Shown: positions 58,399-64,000 of the stretch, piece by piece
How the letters are laid out: each line of letters opens with the position of its first letter
How positions within the stretch are numbered: position 1 is the first letter of the stretch
DNA from: Verrucomicrobiota bacterium
GTDB taxonomy: Bacteria > Verrucomicrobiota > Verrucomicrobiia > Limisphaerales > JADJPG01
Length of the DNA: 64,000 nucleotides
Direction: 5' to 3'
NCBI GenBank assembly: GCA_016713365.1
Contig: JADJPG010000020.1
Location: 1-64,000 of the forward strand
The notes under the pieces: model-generated
The model's input: only the letters and a program-made list of their open reading frames with translations
What the model was told of the DNA's origin: nothing
Databases searched by the model: none
Translations under genes and position numbers: made by a program

Positions 58399-61300
58399 AT
58401 GACTGCGACACACTGGCTCCTGCGTCTTCTTCTGCTCAGCGTCATCTCGTCCACCGCCGTCCTCGCCGCGCCGGTGCCGTTGTGGGACGGCAAATCCTTC
58501 GACGGCTGGGAGGGCGAGACGAACAAGGTCTGGCGCATTCGCGACGGCGCGATTGTCGGCGGTTCGTTGGAGGGCAATCCGCGCAACGAATTCCTCGCGA
58601 CTCGGAAGTCGTACAAGAACTTTCACCTGCGCTTCGAATACAAGCTCGTCGGCACCGAGGGCTTCGTGAACGGCGGCGTGCAGTTCCGCAGCAAGCGCAT
58701 CGCGAATCCGCCCAACGAAATGTCCGGCTACCAGGCGGACATCGGCGCGGGTTTCTCCGGCTGTCTCTACGACGAATCGCGTCGCAACAAGATGCTCGCG
58801 ATGGCGGACACGAATCTCGTCGCGCGCGTCGAGAAGCCCGGCGACTGGAACCGCTACGAAGTCATCGCGCGCGGCCCGGAGGTGCAGCTCATCCTCAACG
58901 GCCAGCGCACGGCCACGTGGGTCGAGCGCGCGGAAGGCATCGAAGCGGACGGCGTCATCGCGCTGCAAATCCACGGGGCGTGCAAAGCCGAGATTGCGTT
59001 CCGCAACATCACCATCGAGGAACTCCCGGCTCCAAGCGGCCGCACGCAGGCCGAAGTCTTGCGGCGTTTCGGTGATGGCCAGCCGGCGCTGCCGATCGCG
59101 CCGTTCCCGAACGCGAAGTTCCAGCTCGGTGCGAATGAAACCGTCGTGCTCGTCGGCCAGGAGAACTTCGTGCGCGAACAGAAGGCTGGCGAACTGGAGG
59201 CGCAGCTCGCGTCCGCGCTCGCCGACAAGGCGCCGCGCTTTCGTTCGATGGCGTGGGAAGCGGACACGGTTTACGAGCAGTGGCGTGATTTGAATTTCGG
59301 TCCGTGGGCAGGGCAGATCGAGTCCGCCGGCGCGACGGTGGTCATGGCGCAGTTCGGCCAGATGGAAGCGCTCGATGGTGTCGGACGGCTCGCGGAGTTT
59401 ACTGCGGCGTATCACCGGCTGCTCGATCAGTTCGCCACGCGCACGCGCCGGCTCGTGTTGATCGCGCCGATGCCGTTCGAGAAACCGCTCGCCTCGCACG
59501 CGCCCGATCTCACGCAGCGCAACTCAGACGTTGCGGCCTACGCGAATGCCGTACGCGAGATCGCGAAGCAACGCGGCGCGGTGTTCGTCGATTTGCCCGC
59601 GGCGCTCGCAAAGCGCACATCCGGCCGCAGACTTACCGAGAACGGCATTCATCTCACGGCGGACGGCTTGCGCGAAGTCGCCGCCGCCATCACGCGCAGT
59701 CTCGGCGCGGAGGTCAACGCCTCGGCGTCGCTCGAGCCTGTGCGCGCGGCCATCGTGGAGAAGAATCGCCTGTGGTTCGATTGCTGGCGTCCGGCGAACT
59801 GGTCGTTCGTTTACGGCGATCGCATGACGCAGAAGTTCGCGCAAGGCGATGGCAAGGAACCGTCGTTGCGCGAAGCCTTCGAGCGCCAGAAGCCGCTGGT
59901 GGAACAGGCCGACGCTCGCGTTCACGCGCTGGTGCGCGGTCAGCAGCCGAAACCGCTCGCGTTGCCGAAGCTTCCGGTGTCGCCCGAAGAAGCGAAGGCG
60001 CTGTCGCCCGAGGAACAGGCGAAGACGTTCACGCCCGCCGAAGGCTACGAGATCAATTTGTTCGCCTCTGAGCGCGACGGCGTGGTGAAGCCGACGCAGT
60101 TTTCGTGGGACGAGAAGGGCCGGCTCTACGTCGCGTGTTCTCCGACGTATCCACAGACCATCGCGAGCATTCCGCCGGCGGATTACATCCTCGTGCTCGA
60201 AGACACCGATGGCGACGGGCGCGCAGACAAGTCGTGGAAGTTTGCCGAAGGCCTCACGATGGTGCAGGGCGTCGAGCCAGGCGCGGGCGGCGTGTATGTC
60301 TGTGACTTCGATCAGCTGCTGCACTTCCGCGACACGGACGGCGACGGCAAGGCGGACGAGCGGCGCGTCATCTTCTCCGGCTTCGGCATTGGCGACACGC
60401 ATCAGCTCGTGAACAGCGTTTGCCACGGGCCGGATGGCAGCCTGTGGTTCTCGCAAGGCTTGCACGCGATGTCGCGCGTCGAAACGCCGTTCGGTGTGGC
60501 ACGACTCGATCGAGCCGCCGTGTGGCGGATGCGTCCGCGCGAGCTGCGGCTCGAAGGTTTCTTCGGCGGCGGCATGGCGGGCGCGAATTGCTGGGGCGTG
60601 GCCTTCGATGATTACGGCCAGGTCTTTCACAAGTCCGGCGATCGGCCGCACGGTTACTGGACGGTGCCCGGCATGGTGCGCGGCGCGAGCGCGACCGGCA
60701 GCAGTTCGACGACAGACGCGAACGTTTCCTACGCGAACTCGCCGGAGCAATATCACTCGGTCGGCCCGCTCTTCGACACGTCGCCGAAGACGACCGCGAT
60801 CGACATCATCGGCACGCGCGCGTTGCCGGACGACATCCAGGGCGGCGCGCTCATCGGTGGTTACTTCGGCGGAGTGCTGGAGGTGCATCGCTTCGAGGAC
60901 GCCGGCTCGGGCTTCAGGACGAAGCAACTGCCGCGGATCGTGAAATCCTCGAACAGCGCGTTTCGTCCGGTGGACGTCAGTGTGGGTCCGGACGGTGCAA
61001 TTTACGCAGCCGATTGGTTCAATCCTGTCATCGGCCATTACCAAGCCAGCTACGCGGACCCGATGCGCGACCGCACGCACGGCCGCGTCTGGCGCGTGAC
61101 CGCAAAAGGCCGCGCGCCGATCAAGCAACCGAATCTCGCCGCGATGAAGCCGGCGGAGTTGCTCGAACAACTGCGCTCGCCGGAGCGCTGGACGCGGTAT
61201 CAAGCGAAGCGGTTGTTGTTTGATGCGGCGCCAGCGGAGGTATTACCCGCGGCGGATGCGTTTCTATCGAAGGTAACAGGGGAGACCAAGACCGCCGCCC

Positions 61301-62109
61301 GAGAACAGTTGCTGGTTGAAGTAGCCGGAGTTTTCGAGGCGCACGAGGCACCGCGCCTTGGCCTGCTCATCTCGTTGGTCAACGCGAAGGACGCTCGCGT
61401 GCGGGCTTACGGTGCGCGGGTCGCCGGCATGTGGTCTCAGCGTATCCCCGAAGCCCTGGCTTTTCTCCGCGAACGCGTGCAGGACGAGAACCCTCGCGTG
61501 CGACTCGAAGCCGTGGTGGCCGCAAGCTATGCCCCGAAGGCGGAGGCGGCGGAAATCGTCGCTGCCGCCGTGGATCGTCCGCGCGATCCGTTCCTCGATT
61601 ACGCGATGCGCCAGAGCGCGCGTGCCTTGCAGCCGCGTTGGGCGAAGGCGTTCGCGGCGAATGAGCTCAAACTCAGCAGCCCGGCGCAGACGGCTTACTT
61701 GAAAGACCTCCTTGGCAAGCCGCCGAAACAGGCGTCCCCCGGCGAAGCACTCTACGAGATGGCCTGTCTGCCGTGTCATCAGCCCGAGGGCAAAGGCTTG
61801 CCCGGGGTGTATCCGCCGCTTGCAGGCAGCGACTGGGTGCGCGGCGACGCGGCGCGTTTGATCAAGATCGTGCTCCATGGATTGCAGGGCCCAATCACCG
61901 TCGCCGGCCAAACCTTCGGCGGCCCGGGCGCAGTGCCGATGCCCGCGCTGGGCGGCTTGACCGATGAACAGATCGCCGACGTATTGACGTTCGTGCGCGG
62001 GACCTTTGGCGCCGGAGCTGGTGTCGTGAAAGCCTCCGAGGTGCAGGCCGTTCGTGCCGCGACGTCAAACCGCGAAACGGCGTGGACGGCGGAAGAACTG
62101 CAGAGATAA
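58399..62109 (+). CDS. Giant secreted DUF1080-SGNH-dehydrogenase-HEAT-cytochrome c protein (PVC type)
   Basis: A 1236-residue protein from the ATG at 58399 (MTATHWLLRLLLLSV). Order: signal peptide (about 1-25); 3-keto-disaccharide hydrolase/DUF1080 domain (about 25-210; LWDGKSFDGWEG, GGVQFRSKRI); SGNH-hydrolase-like domain (about 245-440; VVLVGQENFV, NGIHLTADG); a membrane-bound-dehydrogenase-like beta-propeller (about 545-900; YEINLFASERDG, LYVACSPTYPQ); a HEAT-like helical region (about 920-1090); and a cytochrome c site Cys1123-x-x-Cys-His (MACLPCHQPEGKG). The SGNH serine is not in its usual place. The role is probably periplasmic oxidation or breakdown of a sugar derivative, with electrons passed to the heme (inference). 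Confidence 0.82.
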   Translation: MTATHWLLRLLLLSVISSTAVLAAPVPLWDGKSFDGWEGETNKVWRIRDGAIVGGSLEGNPRNEFLATRKSYKNFHLRFEYKLVGTEGFVNGGVQFRSKRIANPPNEMSGYQADIGAGFSGCLYDESRRNKMLAMADTNLVARVEKPGDWNRYEVIARGPEVQLILNGQRTATWVERAEGIEADGVIALQIHGACKAEIAFRNITIEELPAPSGRTQAEVLRRFGDGQPALPIAPFPNAKFQLGANETVVLVGQENFVREQKAGELEAQLASALADKAPRFRSMAWEADTVYEQWRDLNFGPWAGQIESAGATVVMAQFGQMEALDGVGRLAEFTAAYHRLLDQFATRTRRLVLIAPMPFEKPLASHAPDLTQRNSDVAAYANAVREIAKQRGAVFVDLPAALAKRTSGRRLTENGIHLTADGLREVAAAITRSLGAEVNASASLEPVRAAIVEKNRLWFDCWRPANWSFVYGDRMTQKFAQGDGKEPSLREAFERQKPLVEQADARVHALVRGQQPKPLALPKLPVSPEEAKALSPEEQAKTFTPAEGYEINLFASERDGVVKPTQFSWDEKGRLYVACSPTYPQTIASIPPADYILVLEDTDGDGRADKSWKFAEGLTMVQGVEPGAGGVYVCDFDQLLHFRDTDGDGKADERRVIFSGFGIGDTHQLVNSVCHGPDGSLWFSQGLHAMSRVETPFGVARLDRAAVWRMRPRELRLEGFFGGGMAGANCWGVAFDDYGQVFHKSGDRPHGYWTVPGMVRGASATGSSSTTDANVSYANSPEQYHSVGPLFDTSPKTTAIDIIGTRALPDDIQGGALIGGYFGGVLEVHRFEDAGSGFRTKQLPRIVKSSNSAFRPVDVSVGPDGAIYAADWFNPVIGHYQASYADPMRDRTHGRVWRVTAKGRAPIKQPNLAAMKPAELLEQLRSPERWTRYQAKRLLFDAAPAEVLPAADAFLSKVTGETKTAAREQLLVEVAGVFEAHEAPRLGLLISLVNAKDARVRAYGARVAGMWSQRIPEALAFLRERVQDENPRVRLEAVVAASYAPKAEAAEIVAAAVDRPRDPFLDYAMRQSARALQPRWAKAFAANELKLSSPAQTAYLKDLLGKPPKQASPGEALYEMACLPCHQPEGKGLPGVYPPLAGSDWVRGDAARLIKIVLHGLQGPITVAGQTFGGPGAVPMPALGGLTDEQIADVLTFVRGTFGAGAGVVKASEVQAVRAATSNRETAWTAEELQR

Positions 62110-62116
62110 TTGATTT

Positions 62117-62824
62117 ATGAAACTACGAACCTTCTTCCTGATTTTTGCTGCAGTGATCGCAACGGCGATCTCGCTGCCCGCGCAGAACCGCTTCGATCCG
62201 GTGAAGCGCGACGTCGAGGGCTGGACGGTTCATGTGGAGCCGGCGTTGCTGGATGGCGAGCACAAGGAGGAAGGCGCGAGGGCGTTGACCATGCTCGCGA
62301 ACCATCTGCAGCGGATCAAAGTTCTCGTGCCGGCCGAGCCGTTGAAGAAGATGCAGGCGCTGGAGATTTGGATTGAGCACGACCATCCGAAGCTGAAATC
62401 GATGCAGTATCATCCGAGCCGCGACTGGCTGGTGAACAACGGCCACGACCCGCGTCTGGCGAAGAAGGTTCACATCACGCAGGCCCGCGAGCTGTTGTCA
62501 CGCAGCCAGATGCTGAAGCATCCGGCGGTGGTCCTGCACGAGCTGGCGCACGCTTATCATGATCAAGTGCTGAGCTTTGATCACCCGGAGATCATCGACG
62601 TCTTCAAGAAGGCGAAGGCAGCCGGCAGCTACGAGAAGGTGCTGCTCTATTCCGGCGAGAAGGTGAAGCACTACGCGCTGACCGATCACAAAGAGTACTT
62701 CGCTGAAGGCACGGAGGCATACTTCTACCGAAACGATTTCTATCCATTCGTGCGCGCGGAACTGAAGGAACACGACCCGGCGTTTCACGAACTGTTGGTG
62801 AAGATCTGGGGCCCGGCGCGCTGA
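62117..62824 (+). CDS. Exported HExxH metallopeptidase
   Basis: A 235-residue protein with a signal peptide (MKLRTFFLIFAAVIATAISL). The zinc motif HELAHAYHDQVLSF is followed by a downstream TDHKEYFAEGTEAYFYRNDF with the third ligand Glu. Such anthrax-lethal-factor-like peptidase domains occur in several secreted bacterial proteins. It lies 7 bases after the giant gene and is probably in the same operon. The substrate is unknown. Confidence 0.75.
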   Translation: MKLRTFFLIFAAVIATAISLPAQNRFDPVKRDVEGWTVHVEPALLDGEHKEEGARALTMLANHLQRIKVLVPAEPLKKMQALEIWIEHDHPKLKSMQYHPSRDWLVNNGHDPRLAKKVHITQARELLSRSQMLKHPAVVLHELAHAYHDQVLSFDHPEIIDVFKKAKAAGSYEKVLLYSGEKVKHYALTDHKEYFAEGTEAYFYRNDFYPFVRAELKEHDPAFHELLVKIWGPAR

Positions 62825-62944
62825 AGCGGGCTTTTGCGCACGGCCTGAAGGCCGCGCGCCGTCATCGAACGCAGCATTGCCGGCGCGACTTCTTTTCCGT
62901 ATTCAGATTCAAGTTCCCCGGCTTGAACAACGTCTGTTCATGAC

Positions 62945-64000
62945 ATGAAACCAGCGAAGGTCACGTCCGTGCTGCTCATCAGCGCCTTTTCCGCACTGAT
63001 AGTATTCGCGACGTTCGGCGCAACGGCGGCGGAATCGAGCGGAGCGGCGTCCTCGTCGGACCACTGGTCGTTCAAACCGGTCACGCGTCCTGCTCCGCCC
63101 CAGACCTCAACTCGCAAGTGGGCACGGAACGACATCGATCGCTTCATTCTCTCTCGCTTGGACCAAGAGAACCTCAAGCCGTCGCCTGAGACGGATCGTG
63201 TGAGCTGGTTGCGCCGGGTTTACTTCGATCTCATCGGGCTGCCGCCGTCGCCGGAACAGGTCGACGCCTTCGTGAAGGACCGTCGTCGCGATGCCTACGA
63301 GCGCGTCGTGGACGAACTCCTGGCATCGCCGCGTTATGGCGAGCGATGGGCGCAGCACTGGCTTGACGTCGTGCGCTACGCGGACACGCACGGCTTCGAG
63401 GTGAACACTGAACGTCCGCATGCCTGGCCGTATCGCGACTACGTCATTCGCGCGTTAAACAAGGACACGCCCTACGATCAGTTCATCCGCGAACAGATTG
63501 TAGGCGATGCGCTCGGCGAAGACGCGGCGACGGGCTTTCTCATCACAGCGTCGGTACTGTTGCCGGGACAGATCGGCGCGGACGATGTTTCGAAGCGGCT
63601 CGCTCGACAGGATGCGATTGATGAGATCGTGGTGAACATCGGGCAGACGTTTCTCGGGCTGAGCGTCGGCTGTGCGCGCTGTCACGACCACAAGTTTGAT
63701 CCCATCAGCGCCCGCGATTATTTCGCGATGCAGGCGTTCGTTGCTGGTGTGGAATATGAGGACCGCGAGATGCGCACGACCGAAACGGAAACTCAGCGCC
63801 GCGCGGACGAGAAGCTGAAGGCGCGTGTCTTGGAGATCGATCAATCGCTGGCGAGGTTCGTTCCGCTCGCGCGACCCGGCTCGGGAACCGTTCGCGTCAC
63901 CAACGCGAAGGAAAACGTCGAGACCTTCGCGCCCGTGACCGCGAAGTTCGTTCGGTTCACGATTCACGATGCGAACCTGCATCCCACGCTCGGGCTGATC
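62945..64000 (+). CDS. DUF1549 (PSD1-type) cytochrome-like secreted protein, truncated by the window end
   Basis: The ATG at 62945 begins MKPAKVTSVLLISAFSALIV (signal peptide). The frame stays open to the window end, giving the first 352 residues. RNDIDRFILSRLDQENLKPS, RVYFDLIGLPPSPEQVDAF and RYGERWAQHWLDVVRYAD are DUF1549. A heme-like or metal motif is Cys243-x-x-Cys246-His247 (VGCARCHDHKFDPIS). The last part (APVTAKFVRFTIHDANLH) resembles an inserted discoidin-type domain. Partners usually carry DUF1553 and planctomycete cytochrome C domains; these would lie beyond the window. Not co-listed by a simple ORF search because no stop is present. Confidence 0.85.
   Translation, partial: MKPAKVTSVLLISAFSALIVFATFGATAAESSGAASSSDHWSFKPVTRPAPPQTSTRKWARNDIDRFILSRLDQENLKPSPETDRVSWLRRVYFDLIGLPPSPEQVDAFVKDRRRDAYERVVDELLASPRYGERWAQHWLDVVRYADTHGFEVNTERPHAWPYRDYVIRALNKDTPYDQFIREQIVGDALGEDAATGFLITASVLLPGQIGADDVSKRLARQDAIDEIVVNIGQTFLGLSVGCARCHDHKFDPISARDYFAMQAFVAGVEYEDREMRTTETETQRRADEKLKARVLEIDQSLARFVPLARPGSGTVRVTNAKENVETFAPVTAKFVRFTIHDANLHPTLGLI

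Noticed and set aside
58225..59499. Minus-strand ORF opposite the DUF1080 region
   Set aside because: Antisense to a gene with clear domains and of Arg/Asp-rich shadow composition; not used as evidence for a minus-strand gene at the 58130-58182 terminator.

Overview
The window is about 64 kb of GC-rich chromosome, most likely from a member of the Verrucomicrobiota, probably the Pedosphaera/Limisphaera group. The evidence is a secreted protein with a VPD-type C-terminal sorting signal (VPDSG-CTERM style) beside exosortase-associated genes, and Planctomycetes-Verrucomicrobia-Chlamydiae style secreted proteins at the right end: a DUF1080/SGNH/dehydrogenase/cytochrome c giant, a DUF1549 cytochrome-like protein and a DUF1593 protein. 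This is inference from gene content. No rRNA or tRNA gene was found.

Layout. 0-9.2 kb, minus strand: a PhoPQ-related hydrolase with a degenerate duplicate of its 3' end, a YggT-type membrane protein, sucD, a nucleotidyltransferase pair, a VOC protein, sucC, citrate synthase, hpt and a dimeric dUTPase. 9.4-11.7 kb: argD and argF. 11.7-16.1 kb: a divergent cluster (cupin, tandem DUF2249, heme-copper-oxidase-like membrane protein, DUF59, DUF2249; opposite strand, a mono-heme cytochrome) with two FNR/Dnr-type boxes between the arms. 16.4-22.3 kb: lepB, an MnmC-like methyltransferase, an Lrp regulator, an exosortase-associated set (CAAX-type protease, GspB-like, ExeA-like), an M50-like protease and Fur. 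22.6-29.8 kb: a broken VPDSG-CTERM gene, mnmG with two parS-like palindromes, dnaK, groES and groEL. 30-46 kb: envelope proteins, an S9 peptidase, gdhA, queE, a class III aminotransferase, rsmA, a Nudix protein, an NtrB/NtrC-type two-component system, and hopanoid-type HpnD and HpnG. 46.5-54.4 kb: apgM, dnaN, a LOG protein, a HupE/UreJ protein, and a SAM riboswitch ahead of thrC, a MoaD/ThiS sulfur carrier and a NIL-domain gene. 54.5-64 kb: secreted hydrolases, argB and large PVC-type secreted proteins.

Two regions are most worth following up. First, an S-box (SAM-I) riboswitch with an intrinsic terminator precedes a threonine-synthase-like gene, a GG-ending sulfur carrier and a NIL protein. 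This suggests protein-thiocarboxylate-dependent synthesis of a sulfur amino acid (homocysteine) rather than plain threonine synthesis. Second, the cupin/DUF2249/DUF59/heme-copper-like cluster and its divergent cytochrome share two palindromes of the form TTGATNNNNGTCAA, pointing to control by oxygen limitation or nitric oxide.

At least eight otherwise well-conserved genes carry a single 1- or 2-base frame disruption: gltA, the DUF2249 tandem, the CAAX protease, dnaK, the sensor kinase, the LOG gene, the DUF1593 gene and a small membrane protein. The VPDSG-CTERM gene has several. Because housekeeping genes are hit, indel errors in the assembly are the likeliest explanation, and I annotate these as genes with a frame disruption rather than as true losses.
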